Source: Paraburkholderia bryophila (lineage in GTDB: Bacteria > Pseudomonadota > Gammaproteobacteria > Burkholderiales > Burkholderiaceae). Taken from it: a stretch of DNA of 64,000 nt. The stretch is taken from contig NZ_QLTK01000013.1 in NCBI RefSeq assembly GCF_003269035.1, positions 62,001-126,000 of the forward strand, read 5' to 3'. A program made the position numbers and the translations under genes. Shown one piece after another: positions 29,729-38,670 of the stretch. The first letter of the stretch is position 1; each line of letters starts with the position of its first letter. Under the pieces are notes generated by a model that ran no database searches, was not told where the DNA came from, and saw only the letters and a list, made by a program, of their open reading frames with translations.

Positions 29729-30661
29729 ATGTCAGCCATAGAAATTCGTAACGTCAAGAAGCGCTACAAGGACTTGCAAGCGCTCAAGGGCGTCAGCCTC
29801 ACGGTGGAAGAAGGCGAGTTCTTCGGACTGCTCGGTCCGAACGGCGCGGGCAAGACGACGCTGATCAGCATCCTCGCCGGTCTCGCGCGTGCCGACGAAG
29901 GCAGCATCGCGGTGCGCGGCCATGACGTCGTCGGCGATTTCCGCGACGCGCGCCGTGCGCTCGGCGTGGTGCCGCAGGAACTCGTGTTCGATCCGTTCTT
30001 CACGGTCCGCGAAACGTTGCGCATTCAGTCCGGCTACTACGGGCTGCGCAATAACGACGCGTGGATCGACGAAATCATGGCCAATCTCGACCTCACCGAG
30101 AAAGCCGACGTCAACATGCGCGCGCTATCGGGCGGCATGAAGCGCCGCGTGCTGGTCGCGCAGGCGCTGGTGCACCGGCCGCCGGTAATCGTGCTCGACG
30201 AGCCGACCGCCGGCGTCGACGTCGAATTGCGCCAGACGCTGTGGAAATTCATCTCGCGCCTGAATCGCGAAGGCCACACCATCGTCCTGACCACGCACTA
30301 TCTGGAAGAAGCCGAATCGCTGTGCGACCGCATCGCCATGCTGCGGCGCGGCGAGGTGGTCGCGCTCGAGCGCACCAGCACGCTGCTACAGCGCTTCGCG
30401 GGCATGCAGTTGTTCCTGCGCTTCGCGCAAGGTGTGCTGCCGGCGGAACTGCGCCCGCTCGAGGTGGAAAGCGGCGCGGGCAACGGCAACGGCCGTCAGC
30501 ATCTGCTGCGTCTCGCGAGTTACGACGACGTCGAGCGGATTCTCGCGCAGTGCCGCGCAGCCGGCTGTACGTTCGAGGAAATCGAGGTCCGCAAGGCCGA
30601 CCTCGAAGATGTGTTCGTTCAGGTGATGAACGGTCCGGAAGTGATCGAGGGGCTGGCATGA
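29729..30661 (+). CDS. ABC exporter ATPase, YadG/DrrA type
   Basis: The 310-residue ATPase belongs to the ABC-2 exporter class. Walker A is GPNGAGKTT, the signature is LSGGMKRRV, Walker B is VIVLDEPTAGVDVE, and the switch is TTHYLEEAE. The C-terminal 80 residues form the extra domain seen in YadG/CcmA-like ATPases. Its ATGA overlap with the next permease gene shows they make one transporter. Position next to mla is conserved in related genomes, but a shared role in lipid transport is inference. Confidence 0.9.
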   Translation: MSAIEIRNVKKRYKDLQALKGVSLTVEEGEFFGLLGPNGAGKTTLISILAGLARADEGSIAVRGHDVVGDFRDARRALGVVPQELVFDPFFTVRETLRIQSGYYGLRNNDAWIDEIMANLDLTEKADVNMRALSGGMKRRVLVAQALVHRPPVIVLDEPTAGVDVELRQTLWKFISRLNREGHTIVLTTHYLEEAESLCDRIAMLRRGEVVALERTSTLLQRFAGMQLFLRFAQGVLPAELRPLEVESGAGNGNGRQHLLRLASYDDVERILAQCRAAGCTFEEIEVRKADLEDVFVQVMNGPEVIEGLA

Positions 30662-31413
30662 GCGGTTTCCGCACGCTGTTTTACAAAGAACTTCTGCGGT
30701 TCTGGAAGGTGTCGTTTCAAACCGTGCTCGCGCCGGTCATTACCGCGCTGCTGTACCTGACCATCTTCGGCCATGCGTTGCGCGGTCACGTCGAGGTCTA
30801 TCCGGGCGTCGAATACACGAGTTTTCTGATTCCGGGTCTCGTGATGATGAGCGTGTTGCAAAATGCGTTCGCGAACAGTTCGTCGTCGCTGATCCAGTCG
30901 AAGATCACCGGCAACCTGGTGTTCGTGCTGCTGCCGCCGCTGTCGCACTACGAGATGTTCAGCGCGTATGTGCTGGCGGCCGTGGCGCGCGGGCTCGCGG
31001 TCGGCTTCGGCGTGTTCATCGTGACGATCTGGTTCGTGCCGGTCAGCTTCAGTGCGCCGCTTTACATCATCGGTTTCGCGATTTTCGGCGCGGCGATTCT
31101 CGGCACGCTCGGTCTGATCGCCGGCATCTGGGCCGAGAAATTCGACCAGCTGGCGGCCTTCCAGAACTTTCTGATCATGCCGCTCACGTTCCTGTCGGGC
31201 GTGTTTTATTCGACGCATACGCTGCCGCCGGTGTGGCGCGAAGTGTCGCGGCTGAATCCCTTTTTCTACATGATCGACGGCTTTCGCTACGGTTTTTTCG
31301 GGATGTCGGATATCAATCCGCTCGAAAGCCTCGCGATCGTTGCCGGTTTCTTTGTGGTGCTGGCCGTGATTGCGATGCGCATGCTCGCTTCCGGCTACAA
31401 ACTGCGCCACTGA
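30658..31413 (+). CDS. ABC-2 type permease, YadH type
   Basis: The 251-residue membrane protein has six hydrophobic segments. It starts FRTLFYKELLRFWKVSFQTVLAPVITALLYLTIFG and contains the ABC-2 signature region (FLIMPLTFLSGVFYSTHTLPPVWREVSRLNPFFYMIDGFRYGFFG). It is translationally coupled to the ATPase gene upstream. The bolA gene starts 14 bases after its stop, so all are probably in one transcript. Confidence 0.92.
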   Translation: MSGFRTLFYKELLRFWKVSFQTVLAPVITALLYLTIFGHALRGHVEVYPGVEYTSFLIPGLVMMSVLQNAFANSSSSLIQSKITGNLVFVLLPPLSHYEMFSAYVLAAVARGLAVGFGVFIVTIWFVPVSFSAPLYIIGFAIFGAAILGTLGLIAGIWAEKFDQLAAFQNFLIMPLTFLSGVFYSTHTLPPVWREVSRLNPFFYMIDGFRYGFFGMSDINPLESLAIVAGFFVVLAVIAMRMLASGYKLRH

Positions 31414-31427
31414 CAGGAGCTTCTCTC

Positions 31428-31667
31428 ATGTTGCCGACTCCCGAACAGGTCAAGCAATACATCGCGGCTGGACTGACTTGCCAGCATCTCGAAGTCGAAG
31501 GCGACGGCCAGCATTTCTTTGCGACCATCGTTTCGCCGAGCTTCGAAGGCAAGCGTCTGATCCAGCGCCATCAACTCGTGTATGCGGCGCTCGGCGACCG
31601 CATGCGCGAAGAAATCCACGCGCTCAGCATGAAGACGCTGACGCCCGCCGAATGGCAGACCGCGTAA
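31428..31667 (+). CDS. BolA-family protein, IbaG-like
   Basis: The 79-residue product is the short BolA type: LPTPEQVKQYIAAGLTCQHLEVEGDGQHFFATIVSPSFEGKRLIQRHQLVYAALGDRMREEIHALSMKTLTP, with the FxGKRLIQRHQLVY motif and conserved His used to bind Fe-S clusters with monothiol glutaredoxins. GGAG precedes the ATG. In enterobacteria IbaG also lies between mla genes and murA, so this neighbourhood is conserved. Confidence 0.93.
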   Translation: MLPTPEQVKQYIAAGLTCQHLEVEGDGQHFFATIVSPSFEGKRLIQRHQLVYAALGDRMREEIHALSMKTLTPAEWQTA

Positions 31668-31778
31668 TCTGGAAATTTAGTGCGAATTACTCAAGAAGGG
31701 CGCGACGCCGGCAGCGGCGCGTCGAACACAGTCAAAGCAGCCCCGGCCAAAGTCCAGGGCAATCAGGAAGTGACAGGC

Positions 31779-33041
31779 ATGGATAAACTCGTCATTGAAG
31801 GCGGCTACCCGCTGTCGGGTGAAGTCGTCGTCTCGGGCGCGAAGAATGCGGCGTTGCCGATTCTGTGCGCGGCGCTGTTGACCGCCGAGCCGGTGCATCT
31901 GGAGAACGTGCCCGACCTGCAGGACGTGAGCACCATGCTCAAGCTGCTCGCCCAGATGGGCGTGCGTATCGAGAGCAGCGAAGGGCGTGTGACGCTGGAC
32001 GCGTCGCAGATCGACAACCCCGTCGCGCCGTACGAAATGGTCAAGACCATGCGTGCGTCGATTCTCGTGCTCGGTCCGCTGGTGGCGCGCTTCGGCCACG
32101 CCCGCGTGTCGCTGCCGGGCGGCTGCGCCATTGGCGCGCGTCCGGTGGATCAGCACATCAAGGGTCTGCAGGCCATGGGCGCCGAGATCGCGATCGAGCA
32201 CGGCTTCATCGAAGCGCGCGCCACGCGCCTGAAGGGTGCGCGTATCGTCACCGACATGATCACCGTGACCGGTACCGAGAATCTGCTGATGGCGGCGGTG
32301 CTGGCCGACGGCGAAACGGTGATCGAGAACGCGGCACGCGAGCCGGAAGTGGTCGATCTCACGAGCCTGCTGGTCGCGATGGGCGCGAAGATCGAGGGCA
32401 TCGGCACCGATCGCCTCGTGATTCAGGGCGTCGAGAAGCTGCACGGCGCGACTCACACGGTGATTCCGGACCGGATCGAAGCCGGCACGTTCCTGTGCGC
32501 GGTGGCCGCTGCCGGTGGCGACGTCACGTTGCGCAAGGTGCGTCCGCTGATTCTGGAAGCGGTGACTGAAAAACTGCGCGAAGCGGGCGTCACGATCGAG
32601 GAAGGCGACGACTGGATGCGTGTGCGCATGGACAAGCGTCCGGGCGCGGTCACGTTCCGCACTTCCGAATACCCGGCGTTCCCGACCGACATGCAAGCGC
32701 AGTTCATGGCGCTGAATACGATCGCGGACGGCACCTCGCAGGTCGTCGAGACGATCTTCGAGAACCGCTTCATGCACGTGCAGGAGCTGAACCGCCTCGG
32801 CGCCAGCATCACGATCGACGGTAATACCGCGCTCGTGACCGGCGTCGACAAGCTGTCCGGCGCGAAGGTCATGGCCACCGACCTGCGCGCGTCCGCGAGT
32901 CTCGTGATCGCCGCGCTGCGTGCCGAAGGTGAGACGCTGATCGACCGCATCTATCACCTCGACCGCGGTTACGACCGGATGGAAACCAAACTCACCGCTA
33001 TCGGCGCGAAGGTGCGCCGTATTTCCGGGAGCCAGGCATGA
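31779..33041 (+). CDS. murA: UDP-GlcNAc enolpyruvyl transferase MurA
   Basis: MurA performs the first committed step of peptidoglycan synthesis. I chose the ATG at 31779 because AGGAAG sits at the right spacing and the protein then begins MDKLVIEGGYPLSGEV and has its catalytic Cys at C116 (PGGCAIGARPVDQH), close to E. coli C115. A GTG at 31680 would add a 33-residue extension and cannot be excluded, since related species are sometimes annotated with one. Other motifs: SGAKNAALPI, TDMQAQFMAL and DLRASASLVIAAL. The end overlaps hisG by four bases. Confidence 0.95.
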   Translation: MDKLVIEGGYPLSGEVVVSGAKNAALPILCAALLTAEPVHLENVPDLQDVSTMLKLLAQMGVRIESSEGRVTLDASQIDNPVAPYEMVKTMRASILVLGPLVARFGHARVSLPGGCAIGARPVDQHIKGLQAMGAEIAIEHGFIEARATRLKGARIVTDMITVTGTENLLMAAVLADGETVIENAAREPEVVDLTSLLVAMGAKIEGIGTDRLVIQGVEKLHGATHTVIPDRIEAGTFLCAVAAAGGDVTLRKVRPLILEAVTEKLREAGVTIEEGDDWMRVRMDKRPGAVTFRTSEYPAFPTDMQAQFMALNTIADGTSQVVETIFENRFMHVQELNRLGASITIDGNTALVTGVDKLSGAKVMATDLRASASLVIAALRAEGETLIDRIYHLDRGYDRMETKLTAIGAKVRRISGSQA

Positions 33042-33724
33042 GCTCGATGCCGCAAACGTCGTCGTCGCCGGCAGTGAGCGCACCGCTCACGCTGGCTTTG
33101 TCGAAAGGGCGTATCTTCGAAGAGACGCTGCCGCTGCTGGCGGCGGCCGGCATCGAAGTGGCCGAAGACCCGGAAACGTCGCGCAAGCTGATTCTGCCGA
33201 CCACCGACGCCAACGTGCGCGTGATCATCGTGCGCGCCACCGACGTGCCGACCTACGTCGAATACGGCGCAGCCGACTTCGGCGTGGCGGGTAAAGACGT
33301 GCTGCTCGAACACGGCGGCAGCGGCCTGTATCAGCCGGTCGATCTGGATATCGCGCGTTGCCGCATGTCGGTCGCGGTCGCGGCGGGTTTCGATTATGCG
33401 AACGCGGTGCGTCAGGGCGCACGCTTGCGCGTGGCGACCAAGTACGTGGAAACCGCCCGTGAGCATTTTGCCGCCAAGGGCGTGCACGTCGATCTGATCA
33501 AGCTGTACGGTTCGATGGAGCTGGCGCCGCTGGTGGGCCTCGCCGATGCAATCGTCGACCTGGTGAGCTCGGGCAATACCTTGCGCGCCAATAATCTTGT
33601 CGAGGTGGAGGAGATCATGCAGATTTCGTCGCGCCTCGTGGTGAACCAGGCCGCGCTGAAGTTGAAGCGCGCCGCGTTGCGGCCGATTCTCGACGCGTTC
33701 GAACGCGCGTCGAAAGCCGGCTGA
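33038..33724 (+). CDS. hisG: ATP phosphoribosyltransferase, short form HisG
   Basis: HisG starts histidine synthesis by joining ATP and PRPP. At 228 residues it is the short form (no regulatory ACT domain), which needs the HisRS-like partner HisZ; no hisZ is in this window. Motifs: LALSKGRIFEETLPLLAAAGI, GAADFGVAGKDVLLE, LRVATKYV and the PRPP loop DLVSSGNTLRANNL. It begins within the last codons of murA, so histidine synthesis is coupled to a cell-wall gene at translation level. Confidence 0.96.
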   Translation: MSSMPQTSSSPAVSAPLTLALSKGRIFEETLPLLAAAGIEVAEDPETSRKLILPTTDANVRVIIVRATDVPTYVEYGAADFGVAGKDVLLEHGGSGLYQPVDLDIARCRMSVAVAAGFDYANAVRQGARLRVATKYVETAREHFAAKGVHVDLIKLYGSMELAPLVGLADAIVDLVSSGNTLRANNLVEVEEIMQISSRLVVNQAALKLKRAALRPILDAFERASKAG

Positions 33725-33806
33725 GCAGTGCCGATCGTGCCGCTCGTGCCCGATAGTGGCAGCGTGACCACGCCCTGAAGCGCGCCTTACCGAAACGGAT
33801 ACCCGT

Positions 33807-35138
33807 ATGTCTATCAAGATTCGCAAACTCGATTCCACCGCACCCGACTTCCAGAAGTCGTTGCACGCGGTGCTCGCGTTCGAGGCGAGCGAAGACGAAG
33901 CAATCGAGCGCTCGGTCGCGCAGATTCTGAACGACGTGAAGGCGCGCGGCGACGCGGCGGTGCTCGAGTACACGCAGCGCTTCGACCGGCTCGAGGCAAA
34001 GAGTGTCGACGCGCTCGAATTGCCGATGTCCGAACTCGAAGCCGCGCTCGAAAGTCTCGAGCCGAAGCGCCGCGCGGCGCTCGAAGCGGCGGCGGCGCGC
34101 GTGCGCGGCTACCACGAGAAGCAGAAGATCGAATGCGGCAGCCATAGCTGGCAGTACACGGAAGCCGACGGTACCGTGCTCGGCCAGAAGGTCACCCCGC
34201 TCGATCGCGCGGGCATTTACGTGCCGGGCGGCAAGGCGGCGTATCCGTCGTCGGTGCTGATGAACGCGATTCCGGCGCGGGTGGCCGGCGTGCGCGAAAT
34301 CGTCATGGTCGTGCCCACGCCGGACGGCGTGAAGAATCCGCTGGTGCTGGCGGCCGCGCTGCTGGGTGGCGTGGATCGCGTGTTGACGATCGGCGGCGCG
34401 CAGGCAGTGGGCGCACTCGCCTACGGTACGGAAACGGTGCCGGCGGTCGACAAGATCTGCGGCCCGGGCAACGCGTATGTCGCATCGGCCAAGCGCCGCG
34501 TGTTCGGCACGGTCGGCATCGACATGATTGCCGGGCCGTCGGAGATTCTCGTGCTGTGCGACGGCACCACCGACCCGCGCTGGGTCGCCATGGACCTGTT
34601 CTCGCAAGCCGAGCACGACGAACTCGCGCAATCCATTCTGCTGTGCCCGGACGAGGCGTTTATCAACCGCGTACACGACGCGATCAACGAACTGCTGCCG
34701 ACCATGCCGCGCCGCGACGTGATCAAGGCGTCGCTGGAAGGACGCGGCGCGCTGATCAAGGTGCGCGACATGGCCGAAGCCTGTGCGATCGCCAACGACA
34801 TTGCGCCGGAGCACCTCGAAATCTCGGCGCTGGAGCCGCATCAGTGGGGCCAGTTGATCCGCCATGCCGGCGCGATCTTCCTCGGCCGCTACACGAGCGA
34901 AAGTCTCGGCGACTACTGCGCGGGCCCGAATCACGTGCTGCCCACGTCACGCACCGCACGGTTCTCGTCGCCGTTGGGCGTCTATGATTTCTTCAAGCGT
35001 TCGAGCGTCATCGAGGTCAGCGCGGAAGGTGCGCAGATGCTCGGCGAAATCGCCGCCGAACTCGCTTACGGCGAAGGTCTGCAGGCGCACGCCCGCAGCG
35101 CCGAATACCGGATGCGGCAAAACAACGACCGCGGCTGA
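33807..35138 (+). CDS. hisD: Histidinol dehydrogenase
   Basis: HisD carries out the last two oxidations to histidine with NAD+ and zinc. The 443-residue product has VTPLDRAGIYVPGGKAAYPSSVLMNAIPA, the signature DMIAGPSEILVL, zinc-site region SQAEHDELAQ, and the catalytic E-H pair in NDIAPEHLE. A further zinc-binding His follows in GPNHVLPTS. It follows hisG by 82 bases. Confidence 0.97.
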   Translation: MSIKIRKLDSTAPDFQKSLHAVLAFEASEDEAIERSVAQILNDVKARGDAAVLEYTQRFDRLEAKSVDALELPMSELEAALESLEPKRRAALEAAAARVRGYHEKQKIECGSHSWQYTEADGTVLGQKVTPLDRAGIYVPGGKAAYPSSVLMNAIPARVAGVREIVMVVPTPDGVKNPLVLAAALLGGVDRVLTIGGAQAVGALAYGTETVPAVDKICGPGNAYVASAKRRVFGTVGIDMIAGPSEILVLCDGTTDPRWVAMDLFSQAEHDELAQSILLCPDEAFINRVHDAINELLPTMPRRDVIKASLEGRGALIKVRDMAEACAIANDIAPEHLEISALEPHQWGQLIRHAGAIFLGRYTSESLGDYCAGPNHVLPTSRTARFSSPLGVYDFFKRSSVIEVSAEGAQMLGEIAAELAYGEGLQAHARSAEYRMRQNNDRG

Positions 35139-35157
35139 GTCAGACAGAGCAAGGCAG

Positions 35158-35179
35158 CGCGCGGCGAATCGGCCGCGCG
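35158..35179 (+). other. GC-rich hairpin between hisD and hisC
   Basis: An 8-bp stem (CGCGCGGC / GCCGCGCG) with a six-base loop lies 20 bases after hisD. There is no T-run, so it is more likely an mRNA-stability or pause element than a terminator. Confidence 0.5.
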
Positions 35180-35346
35180 GAGCGAGGCAGCGGGCATTGC
35201 ATCGAGTGGATGCCCGCGAACTTCGGCAACAGATTTCAATTGTTTTCCCGTTCAACCAAGACAACCCAGACCGGCCTGAGGCAGCCCGCGTGCCGCCGAC
35301 GCCAGGCCGGAGACCTTCTCGCGACCGGTCCACTGTCCACAGACCT

Positions 35347-36417
35347 ATGACGACACCTCAAGACATCATCCGCCGCGACGTGCTTGCCATGACGAGCTAT
35401 CCGGTTTCGGACGCCACGGGCTACATCAAGCTCGACGCGATGGAAAACCCGTTCCCGCTGCCGCCGGCGCTGGCGACGAAGTTGGGCGAGCATCTGGCGG
35501 CCGTGGCGCTGAACCGTTATCCGGCGCCGCGTCCGGAAGCCTTGATCGAGAAGATCAAAGGCGTGATGGGCGTGCCGGCCGGTTGCGACGTGCTACTCGG
35601 CAACGGTTCGGACGAGATCATCGCGATGGTGTCGATCGCGTGCGCGCAGCCGGGCGCCAAGGTGCTCGCGCCGATGCCGGGTTTCGTGATGTATCAGATG
35701 TCGGCGAAGCTGGCGAATCTGGAGTTCGTCGGCGTGCCGCTGAACCCGGACTTCACGCTGGACGCCGACGCGATGCTCGCGGCCATCGCCGAGCATCAGC
35801 CGGCGATCGTCTATCTGGCGTATCCGAACAACCCGACCGGCACGATGTTCGACGACGCCGACATGGAGCGCATCATCGCCGCGGCCAGTAAGAGCCTCGT
35901 GGTGATCGACGAGGCCTACCAGCCGTTCGCGCAGCAAAGCTGGCTGCCGCGCGCCGGCGCGTACGACAACGTCGTCGTGATGCGCACGGTATCCAAGCTC
36001 GGGCTGGCCGGTATCCGCCTCGGCTATCTGGTTGGCAAGCCGGCATGGCTGACCGAATTCGACAAAGTGCGGCCGCCGTACAACACCAACGTGCTCACGC
36101 AGGCCGCCGCCGATTTCCTGCTCGACCATATCGAGGTGCTCGACGCGCAAGCCGCGCTGTTGCGCGAAGAACGCGCGAAACTCGCGCAGGCCGTCGCGGC
36201 ATTGCCGGGCGCCGAAGTGTTCCCGAGCGCCGGCAACTTCCTGCTGGTGCGCGTGCCCGACGCGTCGGTTGTGTTCGAAACGCTGCTCTCAGCGCGGGTT
36301 TTGATCAAAAACGTGAGTAAAATGCATCCATTGCTGGCGAATTGCGTGCGTTTGACCGTCGGTTCCGCGGAAGAAAACGCGCAATTGATCGCCGCACTGA
36401 AACTCGTGTTGCATTGA
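35347..36417 (+). CDS. hisC: Histidinol-phosphate aminotransferase
   Basis: HisC is a PLP enzyme that transaminates imidazole acetol phosphate. The frame is open far upstream through the end of hisD, but the ATG at 35347 gives the standard N-terminus and 356 residues. Motifs: KLDAMENPFPLP, NRYPAPRPEALIEKIK, LGNGSDEII, YLAYPNNPTGTMF, VIDEAYQPFA and the PLP lysine in RTVSKLGLAGIRLGYLVG. Confidence 0.96.
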   Translation: MTTPQDIIRRDVLAMTSYPVSDATGYIKLDAMENPFPLPPALATKLGEHLAAVALNRYPAPRPEALIEKIKGVMGVPAGCDVLLGNGSDEIIAMVSIACAQPGAKVLAPMPGFVMYQMSAKLANLEFVGVPLNPDFTLDADAMLAAIAEHQPAIVYLAYPNNPTGTMFDDADMERIIAAASKSLVVIDEAYQPFAQQSWLPRAGAYDNVVVMRTVSKLGLAGIRLGYLVGKPAWLTEFDKVRPPYNTNVLTQAAADFLLDHIEVLDAQAALLREERAKLAQAVAALPGAEVFPSAGNFLLVRVPDASVVFETLLSARVLIKNVSKMHPLLANCVRLTVGSAEENAQLIAALKLVLH

Positions 36418-36531
36418 GCGGCGTGCCGAATGGCCGCGCAAGCGCTTCCTCCTTGACGGAAAAGCGCGCGCGGCCGGCCGCTTCCCCCTCCCACCTACCC
36501 ATCGCTTTCTAGCTCGATTCGAGGAATTACC

Positions 36532-37119
36532 ATGCGCCTTGCGGAAGTCGTTCGCAACACCAGCGAAACGCAGATCCGTGTGAAGATCAATCTGGACGGC
36601 ACCGGTCAGCAAAAGCTGGCCACCGGTGTGCCGTTTCTGGACCACATGCTCGACCAGATCGCACGGCATGGATTGTTCGACCTCGACATCGAAGCGCATG
36701 GCGACCTGCATATCGACGACCACCACACGGTCGAAGACGTCGGCATCACGCTCGGCCAGGCCGTCGCCAAGGCAATCGGCGATCGCAAGGGCATCGTCCG
36801 CTACGGTCATTCTTACGTGCCGCTCGACGAAGCGCTGTCGCGCGTCGTGATCGATTTTTCCGGCCGTCCGGGCCTCGAATTCCATGTGCCGTTCACGCGC
36901 GCGCGGATCGGTACGTTCGACGTCGATCTGTCGATCGAGTTTTTCCGCGGCTTCGTGAATCATGCTGGCGTCACGTTGCATATCGACAATCTGCGCGGCC
37001 TGAACGCCCATCATCAGATGGAAACGGTGTTCAAAGCGTTCGGACGCGCGTTGCGCATGGCCACCGAAATGGACGCGCGCGCGGCGGGGCAGATTCCGTC
37101 GACCAAGGGCAGCCTTTAA
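36532..37119 (+). CDS. hisB: Imidazoleglycerol-phosphate dehydratase
   Basis: This is the 195-residue monofunctional HisB dehydratase, not the bifunctional enterobacterial type. It has the manganese-binding His-rich motifs HMLDQIARHGLFDLDIEAHGD, DDHHTVEDVGI and NAHHQMETVFKAFGRAL. A GAGG ribosome site precedes the ATG. The next gene, marC-like, interrupts the his genes. Confidence 0.97.
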   Translation: MRLAEVVRNTSETQIRVKINLDGTGQQKLATGVPFLDHMLDQIARHGLFDLDIEAHGDLHIDDHHTVEDVGITLGQAVAKAIGDRKGIVRYGHSYVPLDEALSRVVIDFSGRPGLEFHVPFTRARIGTFDVDLSIEFFRGFVNHAGVTLHIDNLRGLNAHHQMETVFKAFGRALRMATEMDARAAGQIPSTKGSL

Positions 37120-37197
37120 GCGCTTCGCGCATCCGTCAGCCGGCTTTTTTACCAGGACCGGGAGCTGCGCCGCGTTGGCGCTTGCATTCCGTGTGCA

Positions 37198-37818
37198 ATG
37201 GACATTCTGAAGTCGTTTATCTCGCTGCTGGCGCTGATCAATCCGGTCGGCGCCATCCCGTTCTTTCTGAGCCTGACGATGCATCAGAGCGACGTCGAGC
37301 GGCGTAGAACCATCCGCATCGCGGCGATTTCGGTGTTCTGCGTGATTGCGGTGACCACGCTGCTCGGGCAGCAGATCATCAGCTTCTTCGGCATTTCGGT
37401 CGGCTCGCTCGAAGTGGGCGGTGGGATCATCATGTTGCTGATGGCGATCAACATGCTGAATGCGCAGATCGGCAACAGCCGGTCGACGCCGGAAGAGCGC
37501 CACGAAGCCGAGCAGAAGGACAACATCGCGGTCGTGCCGCTGGCGATTCCGCTGTTGACCGGGCCGGGCGCGATCAGCACCACGATCATTTACGCGGCCG
37601 GCTCGGCGCACTGGTACGACCGGCTCAGCCTCATCGCGATCGGCGCGGTATTGGCGACGCTCTGTTTTTTTTCGCTGCGGTTGGCCGAACCGATTGCCCG
37701 GTGGGTGGGTCGCACGGGTATCAATATCGGCACGCGGCTCATGGGTTTGATGTTATCGGCGCTGGCGGTGGAATTCATCGTCGATGGATTGAAGGCATTG
37801 CTGCCTAACTTGAAATGA
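37198..37818 (+). CDS. MarC-family integral membrane protein
   Basis: The 206-residue product has about six TM segments and the UPF0056/MarC signature: LLALINPVGAIPFFLSLT at the N-terminus and AIPLLTGPGAISTTIIYAA in the middle. The function of the family is not settled; the old link to multiple antibiotic resistance was not upheld. It lies in the his operon, and hisH begins inside its stop codon (ATGA), so it is translated together with histidine enzymes. Confidence 0.92.
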   Translation: MDILKSFISLLALINPVGAIPFFLSLTMHQSDVERRRTIRIAAISVFCVIAVTTLLGQQIISFFGISVGSLEVGGGIIMLLMAINMLNAQIGNSRSTPEERHEAEQKDNIAVVPLAIPLLTGPGAISTTIIYAAGSAHWYDRLSLIAIGAVLATLCFFSLRLAEPIARWVGRTGINIGTRLMGLMLSALAVEFIVDGLKALLPNLK

Positions 37819-38456
37819 AAACTTCGATAGCGATTGTGGATTACGGCATGGGCAACCTGCGGTCGGTGGCCCAGGCATTGCGCAAAGCAGCGCCGGAAGC
37901 AGACGTGGCAATCGTCGACCAGCCGGACGCGATCCGTGCGGCCGACCGCGTCGTGCTGCCCGGCCAGGGCGCGATGCCCGACTGCATGCGCAGCCTCGGC
38001 GAGTCCGGCCTGCAGGAAGCGGTGCTCGAAGCGTCGCGCAGCAAGCCGCTGATGGGTGTGTGTATCGGCGAGCAGATGCTGTTCGACTGGAGCGCCGAGG
38101 GCGATACGACCGGCCTCGGGCTATTGCCGGGCAAGGTGCTGCGCTTCGACCTGGCTGACCAGGTGCAGGACGACGGTTCGCGCTTCAAGGTCCCGCAAAT
38201 GGGCTGGAACCGCGTGCGCCAGGCGCAGCCGCATCCGCTGTGGGACGGCGTGGCCGACAACGCCTTTTTCTATTTCGTGCATAGCTACTATGTTGTGCCC
38301 GACAATGCCGCCCATACGTCGGGCGAAACGGTGTACGGTGTGCCCTTTACCTCGGCGGTGGCGCGGGATAACATCTTCGCGACCCAATTCCACCCGGAAA
38401 AGAGCGCCGAAGCGGGGCTGCGTGTGTATCGCAACTTCGTGCACTGGAACCCGTGA
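37815..38456 (+). CDS. hisH: Imidazole glycerol phosphate synthase, glutaminase subunit
   Basis: HisH releases ammonia from glutamine for HisF. The 213-residue class-I amidotransferase has VDYGMGNLRSVAQAL, the oxyanion strand LPGQGAMPDCM, the nucleophile Cys in MGVCIGEQMLF, and the His/Glu pair in TQFHPEKS. The start overlaps the marC-like gene by four bases. Confidence 0.97.
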   Translation: MKTSIAIVDYGMGNLRSVAQALRKAAPEADVAIVDQPDAIRAADRVVLPGQGAMPDCMRSLGESGLQEAVLEASRSKPLMGVCIGEQMLFDWSAEGDTTGLGLLPGKVLRFDLADQVQDDGSRFKVPQMGWNRVRQAQPHPLWDGVADNAFFYFVHSYYVVPDNAAHTSGETVYGVPFTSAVARDNIFATQFHPEKSAEAGLRVYRNFVHWNP

Positions 38457-38670
38457 GCGCTTTTCTTCATTCTGTTGCCGTGTGCCGTTTCGCCACAAGC
38501 GGGGCGTGCGCCGCGCGCCACGACCGTAACACCCAGACCCAGCTGCCGGACGGCGCTCGGCTGGAGCGTCGAAAGAGTTGTACTAAACTAGCGAAACGGC
38601 GTTCCGGCGGGCTGGCTCACCAGCCGCTGCCGCCGACCATCAACCCCTTCCCAGACAACACCCGATTGCT

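Noticed and set aside
31677..33083. 468-codon open frame antisense to murA
   Set aside because: It covers murA exactly on the opposite strand and has no recognisable motif.
33038..33100. Histidine attenuator leader peptide before hisG
   Set aside because: hisG overlaps murA directly and no run of His codons followed by a terminator is present.
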